Positions 47,976 to 57,252 of a stretch of DNA of 64,000 nt are shown here, one piece after another. The position numbers were made by a program, and so were the translations under genes. The notes below the pieces were generated by a model. It saw nothing but the letters and a program-made list of their open reading frames with translations. It was not told where the DNA came from and searched no databases. Source of the stretch: an uncultured Rhodospirillaceae bacterium (lineage in GTDB: Bacteria; Pseudomonadota; Alphaproteobacteria; Rhodospirillales; Rhodospirillaceae). The DNA lies in contig CALSLN010000008.1 in assembly GCA_943787205.1 (NCBI GenBank), positions 1-64,000 of the forward strand. Reading direction: 5' to 3'. How positions within the stretch are numbered: the stretch's first letter is position 1; the number at the start of each line of letters is the position of its first letter.

Positions 47976-49510
47976 TTATTGTGCTGACTTTTGAATGCCT
48001 TCCTTTTGAGTCGGCAAAGGAAAAATTTCATCTAGCCCCTTAGAGCGCCCCGTCTCGGTAACGACTCTCGCATGTTGCCGTCTCAATTGCCGAGGTTCTG
48101 GCACACCACAGGAATGTGCGATCACACCGACTTCATACCGAACGGTTTCCGCATACCGCCTGACTCGCTCCGCTTTATCCTTCGGATTCAGACCTTTCTG
48201 AAGCCGCTTGTCGTGAGTCGTAATACCAGTCGGACAGGTATTCTTATTGCACTGAAAGGCTTGGATGCAGCCGAGGGCAAACATAAATCCGCGGGCCGAA
48301 GTGATGAAATCAGCGCCGGCGCACAACGCCCACGCAATTTCCGCCGGGTTAATCAATTTCCACTGGCGATCAGCTTAATCCGCTCTTTCAAACCGTACTC
48401 ACGCAACTTATTCGCAACTGCGGGTAAGCTTTCAGACAAAGGCAAGCCCATGTAGTCCATCAACGCGGGTGGCGCCGCACCCGTGCCGCCATCAGAGCTA
48501 TCGATGGTGATGAAATCAGGCGCACGGTCGATACCGCGTTCAACGATGGTTCGGCACAACTTGTCCATCCATTCGTATCCGCCAACCACCATCTTAAAGC
48601 CTGCAGGTTTGCCAGTAACGGAGCGAATATGCTCGATCATATCAAGCAAGGCTGGAATGCTATCAATCTCGGGATGTCGATTGGGGCTAATAGAAGATTC
48701 CCCAGCAGGAATGCCCCGAATCTCAGCAATCTCTTTAGAAACTTTGGCCGCCGGAAGAATGCCACCCTTACCAGGCTTAGCGCCTTGGCTGATCTTGAGC
48801 TCAAACATTTTGACTTGGTCGTGCGCGGCTACGGCGCGCAGTTTCTCATCACTCAGAGCACCGTGTTCGTCGCGCACACCGTATTTTGCAGTTCCAATTT
48901 GAAACACAATATCCGCGCCACCTTCCAAGTGAAACGGCGACAGGCCGCCCTCACCCGTATTCATCCAGCACCCTGCCATACGCGCGCCATTCGAAAGCGC
49001 GCGAACGGCTGGTTTAGAAATAGCGCCGTAGCTCATCCCAGAAATATTAAATAACGACTTCGCTTCGTAGGGCGTCTTTGCCAAGGGCCCAATCGTCACG
49101 ACGGCTGACTCAACCGCGTCTGTTTCTAATGTCGGGTACGGTGTGCTGACAAAGAAGACATTGCCAACACCACGGATGTCGCGCGTAGACCCAAACGCTG
49201 TGGTGGTATCAACACCTTTGGCCGCGCGATACACCCAGGACCGTTGCGACCGATTGAAGGGCATCTCTTCACGATCCATAGCAAAGAAGTACTGGCGAAA
49301 GTACTCACCAAGCTCTTCAAAGAGATATCGGAAGCGACCAATGACAGGATAGTTGCGCCTAATCGCATGTTTGGTCTGGGTTTTGTCTACAACGTACATA
49401 AACAAAACGGTAATGAGGCCAACGCCGATCAAAAGAATCAATGCGAAGACGAACAACTCAACAAATGCATAAACTGTTGAAGTTGCGATATCTTGAATTA
49501 AAGAGTTCAT
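47976..49510 (-). pseudogene. FMN-binding glutamate synthase family protein, split by a frameshift
   Basis: An N-terminal transmembrane part (ELFVFALILLIGVGLITVLF) precedes the GltB-type FMN barrel with INISGMSYGAISKPAVRAL-like residues (here FNISGMSYGAISKP), GEGGLSP, GAKPGKGGILPAAKV and SSDGGTGAAPPALMD. The first frame ends at IASGN and a TGA near 48353. A second frame picks up at LINPAEIAWALCAGADFITS and holds the iron-sulfur motif CIQAFQCNKNTCPTGI, ending at 47976. One lost A in the AAA run at 48357-48359 explains the break; the repaired protein has 511 residues, normal for the family. Members are single-subunit relatives of glutamate synthase, physiologically little known. Confidence 0.85.
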
Positions 49511-49597
49511 ATTAAATCCCCAGCCACTGCCCCTGGATCGTTAAAGATCCTTATAAAGCGGTACACCTAAGAGTACGACCGACGGAGAGGAATTACC

Positions 49598-50371
49598 ATG
49601 ACAACGAACGCTGTGACCGTAGAGCGCGACGGCCCCCTGGCTCGAGTTCGATTTAATCGAAAAGGCAGTTTGAACGCTTTTGACCAGGATACGATCCTCG
49701 CGCTCACGGATATCGCCCTTGGATTTCAAAGGGATCTGGATATTCACGCTGTAGTTCTAACGGGCGCTCCTGACGTCTTTTCTGCGGGAATCGACCTCAA
49801 AGATGGACGGATGTGGCAGCAAGAAAGCATGTCAGACCTGGAAAAACGCGAGATTTTCTATCGCGGGGTTCGTCTGTGCCAGGCCTGGGAGGACATGCCG
49901 CAGGTCACCATTGCCGCCATGGAAGGATTTGCTATTGGTGCGGGTTGTGCCCTTGCCCTGGCCTGCGACTTTCGAATCCTAGCCAACAACGCATTTCTTC
50001 TCGTGCCCGAAGTCAAAATCGGCCTCAATTTACAGTGGGGCGCTTTGCCGCGGTTAATCACGCTTGTCGGCCCGGCCAAAGCCAAACGCATCTGCCTCAT
50101 GTGTGAGCGCCTGCCGGCAGACGGAGCGCTAGATTGGGGTTTGGTGGACGAAATTGCCCCTCAAGGCCAAACAGTCGTGCGTGCAGAAGAATGGGCACAA
50201 AAAACGCTCGCCATGCCAGCCGCGACCGTGCGTATGGTTAAAGAAGGAATCAACGCAACGGCGAATGCCTTGCACAAAGCCTCATCCTTTGCCGATGCGG
50301 ACCAAAGCCAGTTATCAGGTGCTTTTGAGGAAGCTGTTGCGGCGCGCGATGCCTTCACGAGCAAAGGCTAG
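49598..50371 (+). CDS. Enoyl-CoA hydratase/isomerase (crotonase) family protein
   Basis: A 257-residue crotonase-fold enzyme with a strong ribosome site (GGAGAGGA) before ATG 49598. The oxyanion motif is EGFAIGAGCALALACDFRI and the second catalytic part VPEVKIGLNLQWG. The first catalytic Glu of true hydratases (in GGGCELAL) is Ala here, while the second (PE) remains, so isomerase, hydrolase or another crotonase activity is as likely as hydration. Acyl-CoA substrates are inferred from the fold. It converges on the TonB receptor with a 4-base overlap. Confidence 0.83.
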   Translation: MTTNAVTVERDGPLARVRFNRKGSLNAFDQDTILALTDIALGFQRDLDIHAVVLTGAPDVFSAGIDLKDGRMWQQESMSDLEKREIFYRGVRLCQAWEDMPQVTIAAMEGFAIGAGCALALACDFRILANNAFLLVPEVKIGLNLQWGALPRLITLVGPAKAKRICLMCERLPADGALDWGLVDEIAPQGQTVVRAEEWAQKTLAMPAATVRMVKEGINATANALHKASSFADADQSQLSGAFEEAVAARDAFTSKG

Positions 50372-52968
50372 AACGCAGACATTATCCGCGCATAGACAAC
50401 CCGACCGCGTGGATCGTGCACCTTTGAGTCGAACCCCACGTTCGTGTTGACCGGCGGAGGGTCCTTATCAAATAGGTTCGTGACACCAAGAACAAAAATT
50501 GGGCCATTAGTTTCAGCCCGCCCCGATCGGTTCAACGAATACCGCACCTGGGAATCAATCGTCGCGTGGCTTTTGATTGGCACACTGCTTTGATCATCCA
50601 AGTAACCAGAAACTGTTTTAAGGTACGACGCAAAACCGACCGCGCCCTTCGACCAATTAACACCCAGTGTTGTTTTCCATTTTGGCAGAGAGCGTGCAAA
50701 CGTGCGGAAGTTACGGCTGCCGGATACATCACGCGCGACAGCGCCCAAGGCTTCTTGAATCACGTACTTGTTGATGTAGGTCATATCCGCAGACAGCGCC
50801 CAATCATCCCCATAGGCACCATCGAATTCATAAGCAGCGCTAATGTCTAGGCCATCGGTTTCTACAGTGGGAGCGTTCACGTAGTTGGTGTCGACGCGCA
50901 GTATCTGGCCCGCCTCCCGAATAACGCGGGAATCAAAGGGATTGGCGTCAATGATCGCCTGCGCGTTCTCTTTAACAATGATATCGGTGTAATCGAATCG
51001 CCAATAATCGATGTCGAAGGAAAACCCAGTAACAGGGCGGAGTGTCGCTCCAAGATTGAACACATTAGCCTGCTCTGGCTTTAGCTCGTCCGTTCCGACG
51101 GTTCGAACACCGCGAAACACGAGGGACCCCGTCACAGGGTCCGATATATTTTGCAGCACCGTTTGTGATGAAAACTGCTGAAACACGCTGGGCGCTCGAA
51201 AGGACGTGCCGAAAGAGGCCCGCACGGACATCCAATCTTGCGGACGCCACGACATAGCAACCTTAGGGTCCGTCGAGTCAGGCCCGTTTTCGTATGATTC
51301 ATGGCGCAACGCCAACTGCACGTTGAGTGAGTCCAAAACAGGGATATTCAGCTCACCAAACCCTGCAACAACAGTGCGTGCACCAGAAAAATCTGGGCCA
51401 CCAATAAAAAATAGGTAGTTCTCCGCGTTAAACTGATCATCGAGATCACCATCAATTTTCTCCCGACGCACTTGGCCACCCACCGCGATCGAGACAGCGC
51501 CATTGGGTAGGTCGATCAGCGCCCCAGAGATATGACCATCAACGGTGAAAAGTGATGTTCGGTAGTCGTATGTGGCAAGGGATAGAAAGTCGTCAATAAC
51601 GGCAGGGTCGTTGTACGTCGCATCGCCAGGCTGAGACAGAGCAGCCGATCCAAACGGATTAAAGAACAAATCATTATTCGGTCCACCGATTCCGTTCAGA
51701 GCCGCATCGAAGCGATCAACCAACGCATTGCCGATTTTCACAACATGTCGGTTGGCGCTATACGTCGCGGCGAGATCCCAATCCCAATGATCACGAATCG
51801 AGCCGCGCGCTCCACCAACCGCACGCCACGTCTCAGACCTATGAGTCACTAAGTTGACCGGCGCATCAGCACCGATTGGACGCCCCAAAAACAATGCCGA
51901 GGCCTGAAAGACGTTGCCGGGATTATTTGCCGGAACTGTCGCGAGATTTAGAATTGGGAAAGAGGGCGACGTGCCGCGAAGAACATTCGTATGGGCGTAA
52001 CCGGCCTCTGCAAAAACCTCTATATCTTCTAGGTCAACTGAAGCGTTCGCAAAGGCAAGCCAACGTCGTTCGCGCGGAACCAAGTGATAATAAGGCGCGA
52101 AATCAAACGTGCAGGTTCCCAAGCCAGACCCAGGGTTAGTTTCATTGGGTGACCCACCTGCGGCAACACAATCCGGATCAATGATACTTTGCGGGTTATC
52201 CAATCCAGAGGGCAGGTCCGGAGAAACAGGCGACGGTTCCAATAATATAAACGCGCCTGGCTGTCCGAACCCAGAGAAGCCTTTGCCTTGCGTGTACGCT
52301 CGCTCTGGAGATGGCAACCAGGATCGTCGCAAATGACTAGTAGCGACCATCGCTCGCACGCGATCCGTCTGCAGGCCATAAATAGCCCGTAACGTTAAAT
52401 CCTGTTGCGAGGATCGTGTCGTCGTCCCGAATTCACCTTCGACCTCCACCCCATCTGTTTCGGTTCGAGTGATCACGTTCACGACGCCCGCGACCGCGTC
52501 CGTGCCATACAGTGCTGCGGCTCCGTCCTTTAAAATCTCAACCCGCTCAACAGCGTTCAGGGGCGCGAGGGCGTTGAGATCAACAAACGCGGAACCATCA
52601 TCAGCGACACCACCAGACACAGTCTGCCGCCGACCATTGAGCAAGACCAACGTCGAGTTCAGACCCAGCCCACGGAGGTTGAAGTTAGACGTTCCCGTCG
52701 ACAGATTTTGGGTAAATACATCGGCATTAAACTCCGAGCCGCTATTGAATGGTAAGTAGCCAATAACGCCGGAGAGACCCGTTAGCCCAAACGCGGCCAT
52801 ATCATCAGCCGTCACGATGGTCGCCGGGGACCCACTAATGAGCAAATCGCGGTTGATGTATGAGCCGGTGACAATAACTTCTTCAATCGAGTCGGCTGCT
52901 CGCACAGACAGGCCGCCCCCGCTAAAAATGAAGGCCAGTGTAGCGGCGAAAAAACACCTAGAGAGCAT
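50368..52968 (-). CDS. TonB-dependent outer-membrane receptor
   Basis: From ATG 52968 the product is 866 residues with a signal peptide (FFAATLAFIFSGGGLSVRA). The TonB-box-like region is IEEVIVTGSYINRD, the plug domain follows (GLGLNSTLVLLNGRR, LKDGAAALYGTDAVAG), and the 22-strand barrel ends in the aromatic terminus RVVYARIMSAF. The layout is that of the broad-substrate receptor group seen in Caulobacter-like bacteria. It imports an unknown ligand using TonB energy. A periplasmic solute-binding protein is divergent from it by 157 bases, which suggests common uptake. Confidence 0.92.
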   Translation of the reverse strand: MLSRCFFAATLAFIFSGGGLSVRAADSIEEVIVTGSYINRDLLISGSPATIVTADDMAAFGLTGLSGVIGYLPFNSGSEFNADVFTQNLSTGTSNFNLRGLGLNSTLVLLNGRRQTVSGGVADDGSAFVDLNALAPLNAVERVEILKDGAAALYGTDAVAGVVNVITRTETDGVEVEGEFGTTTRSSQQDLTLRAIYGLQTDRVRAMVATSHLRRSWLPSPERAYTQGKGFSGFGQPGAFILLEPSPVSPDLPSGLDNPQSIIDPDCVAAGGSPNETNPGSGLGTCTFDFAPYYHLVPRERRWLAFANASVDLEDIEVFAEAGYAHTNVLRGTSPSFPILNLATVPANNPGNVFQASALFLGRPIGADAPVNLVTHRSETWRAVGGARGSIRDHWDWDLAATYSANRHVVKIGNALVDRFDAALNGIGGPNNDLFFNPFGSAALSQPGDATYNDPAVIDDFLSLATYDYRTSLFTVDGHISGALIDLPNGAVSIAVGGQVRREKIDGDLDDQFNAENYLFFIGGPDFSGARTVVAGFGELNIPVLDSLNVQLALRHESYENGPDSTDPKVAMSWRPQDWMSVRASFGTSFRAPSVFQQFSSQTVLQNISDPVTGSLVFRGVRTVGTDELKPEQANVFNLGATLRPVTGFSFDIDYWRFDYTDIIVKENAQAIIDANPFDSRVIREAGQILRVDTNYVNAPTVETDGLDISAAYEFDGAYGDDWALSADMTYINKYVIQEALGAVARDVSGSRNFRTFARSLPKWKTTLGVNWSKGAVGFASYLKTVSGYLDDQSSVPIKSHATIDSQVRYSLNRSGRAETNGPIFVLGVTNLFDKDPPPVNTNVGFDSKVHDPRGRVVYARIMSAF

Positions 52969-53125
52969 CAAAGAGTCCCAACGAAATATACCCATCAAAG
53001 GGTATAAAAAAAGTCCCAGGCTGCCTAAACTATGGCGAACATGAAGACCAGTAACGAATCTCCATTCTGAGCACAAACCTATCAGCCCACTTCCGCCAAG
53101 CGCACCGGAGGGCTAGGGTTTAACA

Positions 53126-54643
53126 ATGACGATGCATAAACGAACAAAATACGGCCTTTTCGGGGCAAGCCTACTAGGCGCTCTAGGGCTGTTTACCTCA
53201 TTGAACACGCCATCCGCAGAGACGATTCGAATTGGTCTACAAGTTCTCCCAACTGGTCTCGGAAATCCATTCGGATCATTCAATATACCGACTGCCGTTC
53301 CCTTGGACGCAATATTCGACGGCCTCACGATTATTGATGAAAATGGGGCGACGCAACCCGCTCTCGCCGTCCGATGGGAACGCGAAACACCAAACACATG
53401 GGTGTTCTATTTGAGAGACAGCGTTACGTTCTCAAACGGTGAAGTTTTCAATGCAACGTCCGTCACCTCTACCATTGAGACACTCTCGTCTGGACCCGCA
53501 GCAAGCACATCTCTCGGCACCACCATAAAACGGATGGGGATCATAAAGGCCGAAGCCCGTGGCCGCCTGACCGTTGCAATCACGACTCAAAAACCAGACG
53601 TTTTGCTCGCGCAATACATGTCAGCCCTTCGCATTCCCGCCCCGCAGGCTCTTGCTGATCTCGGCTTAGAAAAATTTGCGCGAGCGCCAATCGGCACCGG
53701 CCCTTATGCAGTAACCGACTGGGGGGAAGGCCGCGTTAAACTGACTGCCTTTACAGATTCCTGGCGCACACCAAAAGAAACAGGCCTCGAGGTTATTCAA
53801 CTATCCGATGGAGCCGCGCGTCGACAAGCCGTCATATCTGGGTCCGTTGATATTGCCTTCAGTCTCGCACCAGAAGATGTAGATCCAATTGGGTTAGCGG
53901 GAGGCCGGCTCTGGGTCCGACAGGAACCGGGTGTGAACTTCCTCGCCTTTGTCACCGTCAAAGAGAGCCCCCTTCAAGATGTTCGTGTACGACGCGCTTT
54001 GAACCATGCCGTCAACAAGCAACGCATGATCGACGTCTTTATGGACGGTGCCGTTAAGCCCGCCAGCCAAATCGCCCACACCATGTCGTTTGGGTATAAC
54101 GAGACTTTAGAACCCTACGCCTACGACGTAGACCTCGCGCGCAAACTAATGAGCGAAGCGGGATACGCTGAAGGTTTTGACCTCCCCATACTTCTGGTGC
54201 CCGGTGGCTCCGCGAACTCGCAGGATTGGTACCAACAGATCGCCAATGATTTGACTCAGATCGGTGTCAAAATGGAAATAAGGGCAACCCGACTACCGAA
54301 CTATTTTGATTATATGTACAACGGCGGATGGCCCAGCCTTGGCTTCGCAATGTCGACCTACACGTTCGATCCAATTGCCGCCTATCGTATCCGATCTTGC
54401 TCCTGGCAGAATCCATATCACTGCGATCCAACGATCATGCCATTGATCAACGATGCGCGTGCTGCAACCACATCTGAAAATCGACGGACACGAACCGGCG
54501 ATGTCTTAGAGCATGAGTTTCACAACCCACCAGGAATTTTCTTGTGGCAAAATGTTTCGTTTGAAGGACTCGGCCCACGGGTACAAACCTATTGGTCAGG
54601 GGCCGACACCCTTCGGGTCGAAGACATAACCCTGACCCCATAA
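53126..54643 (+). CDS. ABC-type substrate-binding protein, family 5 (DppA/OppA type)
   Basis: A 505-residue exported binding protein with a signal segment (GASLLGALGLFTSL). Typical family-5 motifs are WVFYLRDSVTFSNGEVFNAT, RAPIGTGPYAVTDWGEG, and the second-lobe segment VRRALNHAVNKQRMIDVFMDG. The family binds peptides, nickel, heme or opines. No permease or ATPase genes follow; the next gene is on the other strand. It may serve a distant transporter. Divergent from the TonB receptor. Confidence 0.9.
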   Translation: MTMHKRTKYGLFGASLLGALGLFTSLNTPSAETIRIGLQVLPTGLGNPFGSFNIPTAVPLDAIFDGLTIIDENGATQPALAVRWERETPNTWVFYLRDSVTFSNGEVFNATSVTSTIETLSSGPAASTSLGTTIKRMGIIKAEARGRLTVAITTQKPDVLLAQYMSALRIPAPQALADLGLEKFARAPIGTGPYAVTDWGEGRVKLTAFTDSWRTPKETGLEVIQLSDGAARRQAVISGSVDIAFSLAPEDVDPIGLAGGRLWVRQEPGVNFLAFVTVKESPLQDVRVRRALNHAVNKQRMIDVFMDGAVKPASQIAHTMSFGYNETLEPYAYDVDLARKLMSEAGYAEGFDLPILLVPGGSANSQDWYQQIANDLTQIGVKMEIRATRLPNYFDYMYNGGWPSLGFAMSTYTFDPIAAYRIRSCSWQNPYHCDPTIMPLINDARAATTSENRRTRTGDVLEHEFHNPPGIFLWQNVSFEGLGPRVQTYWSGADTLRVEDITLTP

Positions 54644-54649
54644 GGCGTG

Positions 54650-55288
54650 TTAGACAATATGGTTTGGCGCAGTGTCTGGAACGCCAAACCCAACATCAAT
54701 CCAATTCGCTTTTTGCTTGTTCTTGTACTTGGCTACACCGTCTTGATGACCGTCCAGAGGGTCTATCAACTGACTGAACGAACAGAAGCGGGGTGGGCGG
54801 TCGAGATCAACGGTCAAGGGTAGCAAAACAGCTTCCATTTGAAACGACAGGCCAGATCGAGCGACAAACTCCGAGACCTCAACCATCCCACAGGGCTGTT
54901 CGACGACATGCCTTGAATTCGCTCGAAGACTAATCGTGGCTTGCTCAGACAAATCACCGCCAAACACTTTGTTGGTATAGTCTCCGCCCCACAACTCGAC
55001 CAACGCCGTTCCCATAAAGCGAATAACCGGCCCTTCTTCCGTGAGCTCAAGAATGAAAGCGTTCGGCATCAGCCTCGGAGCGTGCTGATCAAGAAACGCT
55101 CGTGTATGAGGAATTTCACCGTTTTCTCTCAGATCATTCCAGCTTTGATAGAACGCCCGACACGACTCAGTCGCGATCACGTTAACAGTTTCCAACCGGC
55201 GCCCCCCGCATTGTGGTTGGTTATCTCGAAACACTATTCTGTGTTGTATAGAAAGATGTTTCAATTGAGCATGCAAAGATAGACACAT
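54650..55288 (-). CDS. PAS_5-type domain protein
   Basis: From ATG 55288 the product has about 212 residues; the frame continues upstream to 55423 but would run antisense to the alpha/beta hydrolase. The core AFYQSWNDLRENGEIPHTRA, RLMPNAFILELTEEGP and VIRFMGTALVELWGGDY is the pattern of the PAS_5 family common in Rhodospirillales, where single-domain proteins of about 180-220 residues are frequent. Their ligands and partners are unknown, and no kinase or GGDEF output is attached here. It converges with the binding protein. Confidence 0.7.
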   Translation of the reverse strand: MCLSLHAQLKHLSIQHRIVFRDNQPQCGGRRLETVNVIATESCRAFYQSWNDLRENGEIPHTRAFLDQHAPRLMPNAFILELTEEGPVIRFMGTALVELWGGDYTNKVFGGDLSEQATISLRANSRHVVEQPCGMVEVSEFVARSGLSFQMEAVLLPLTVDLDRPPRFCSFSQLIDPLDGHQDGVAKYKNKQKANWIDVGFGVPDTAPNHIV

Positions 55289-55308
55289 GATGACAGCAGG
55301 TACACGCC

Positions 55309-56139
55309 GTGAACATTGATAGAGAGTTCGTAAGGTTAGACGAAGGTCTTGTGCACATCCGCACGTGTGGCGACCCGAATTCTGCACATCTTCCCGTTTA
55401 CATTGTCCATCCGTCACCAGCATCAGCGCGTGGCATGGAACCCATAATGCGATTGTTCGGTGAGACTCGTCGCGTCATCGCGCCAGACACGCTCGGGAAC
55501 GGCGATTCAGCCGCGCCATCAGAGGATGCACCTGAGATCACATACTTTGCAGACAGCGTGGTCCGCCTACTTGATAAACTTGGCATAGAGAAAGTGGATT
55601 TTTATGGCAGCCATACGGGTGGGCGCACAGGGTGTGAAATGGCCGGCCGTCATTCAGACCGAGTAAGACGCGTCGTGATCGATGGGCTTGTCGAATACGA
55701 CGCCGACTTAAAAGCACAGATTCTAGAAAATTACGCGCCAGCCATCACGCCAGACGACCATGGCGGCCATCTCCCCTGGGCTTTTCAGTTTGTCCGCGAT
55801 CAAGCCTTCTTCTTTCCCTATTTTATGCGTGACTCTGAACATATCCTTGGCAATCCAGGTCGCACGCCAGAACACCTCCATGCGCATACCGTCGATGTCC
55901 TCAAAGGGCTGACCACCTACCAAAAGCCCTACCTCGCAGCCTTTCGGTACCCGGCGCGTGAACGCATGCCAAAAATCAAGGTGCCAACCCTCGTCATGGC
56001 AGGCGAAAGTGATCCACCACCGCTTATTACCGGGACAGCAGAAATGGCAGCGCTCTCAGATCTTGCAGACATGATTGTCGTTGGTCGTGATCCGGCCGAA
56101 AAAGTGAACGCCGCCACGGCATTTTTTGACAAACCATAG
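55309..56139 (+). CDS. Alpha/beta-hydrolase fold protein with His at the nucleophile position
   Basis: A 276-residue protein from GTG 55309. The fold is clear: VYIVHPSPASARGMEP (oxyanion part), IAPDTLGNGDSAAPS, LDKLGIEKVDFYGSHTGG, TLVMAGESDPPPL. The nucleophile elbow reads Gly-Ser-His-Thr-Gly, so the usual Ser is His. A clear catalytic His near the C-terminus is also missing. It could act by another residue or as a binding protein; the fold alone does not decide. It is closely followed (22 bases) by the beta-propeller gene. Confidence 0.8.
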   Translation: MNIDREFVRLDEGLVHIRTCGDPNSAHLPVYIVHPSPASARGMEPIMRLFGETRRVIAPDTLGNGDSAAPSEDAPEITYFADSVVRLLDKLGIEKVDFYGSHTGGRTGCEMAGRHSDRVRRVVIDGLVEYDADLKAQILENYAPAITPDDHGGHLPWAFQFVRDQAFFFPYFMRDSEHILGNPGRTPEHLHAHTVDVLKGLTTYQKPYLAAFRYPARERMPKIKVPTLVMAGESDPPPLITGTAEMAALSDLADMIVVGRDPAEKVNAATAFFDKP

Positions 56140-56161
56140 TTACACGAACAAAGGAAAATTT

Positions 56162-57241
56162 ATGAGCACGTCCGCCAATGACCGCCCCAGCGGCCCCGGC
56201 CTTATTTTTGGACCTGGCCCAGAAGGGTGGTGGGATTCTGAACGTGTTTCGTGCCCCAAAGTCATGCGTGGCGAAGATGGCGTGTGGCGTATGTGGTATT
56301 ACGGGCGCGACAAAACCTTTGACCGTAAAATAGGCCTTCCCACAGGACGCGTTGGTCTCGCGACTTCAACAGACGGCATCAACTGGGAACGGGTTCGAGG
56401 TCCGGGTGTCATGGGATCCGTTCTAGACCCACACCCAGACCCGTAACGCTTCGACTCATCCCATGTCGGCGTCAACGACGTTCACTACGAAAACGGCCTT
56501 TACTGGATGTGGTATTTCGGTGGCAATCAAGCCATCAACAACGTCCGTGGCTTTGAAGTCAAAGGCTTCCCTATGCGGTCTGGTGCTGCGGTATCCCGAG
56601 ATGGGATTCACTGGACGCGCCTTGAAGGGCCATACAACGGAGCTCTTCTGGATTCCGGCAAGCCCGGTGACTTCGACGTGTTCATGGCCGCGTGGCCGCA
56701 AGTGATCCGCTGGGACGATGGCAGTTGGAGGCTCTACTACCACTCACTGGATTCCAACAAAGGGTACGTCATGGCCTGGGCCGAGTCCGAAGACGGCCTG
56801 CGCTGGGAAAAACGCGGCCCGATTTTTGGGGCTGGTCCAAAAGGCCGATTCGACGACTACGGTATCTCGACACGACAGATCATCAAGATCAACGGCCAAT
56901 GGGCGCTGTTCTACGAGGGCTGCCAGGACGTTGGCACCAACCCGGAAGTGGACCGCCAGATTGGTCTCGCTGTATCCGACGATGGCATCACATGGGAGCG
57001 CGTTGATGGCCCCCACCCCAACAACTCGATCATTCCGCAATCCCCCAAAGGGTCAGGCCTTTGGGACCATCGCCTCGGCTGCCCATGGGTCGTACCCATG
57101 GATGATGGCTCATTGCGCCTCTACTACATCGGGTCCAATGAACGAGATTCAGACGGGGGCAGCGAATTAAGCAGCACGCACCAAATCGGCATGGCCGTCA
57201 GCGATGGCGACATTACCAAGTGGGAGCGCTGGACTGCCTAA
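56162..57241 (+). pseudogene. Five-bladed beta-propeller glycosidase-like protein with an in-frame stop
   Basis: ATG 56162 follows AAAGGA. The frame is interrupted by TAA at 56444-56446, after DPHPDP, but continues in the same frame with RFDSSHVGVNDVHYENGLYW to the stop at 57241. A G-to-T change of a Glu codon would explain this. Five repeats of Trp-x-Met/Leu-Trp/Tyr-Tyr are seen: WRMWYYGR, YWMWYFGGN, WRLYYHS, WALFYEG, LRLYYIGS, as in the furanosidase superfamily (GH43, GH62, GH130 and DUF-level relatives). The intact protein would be about 359 residues. No signal peptide is visible. The substrate is unknown; its neighbour is the atypical hydrolase. Confidence 0.7.
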
Positions 57242-57252
57242 TCCAAAAATCG

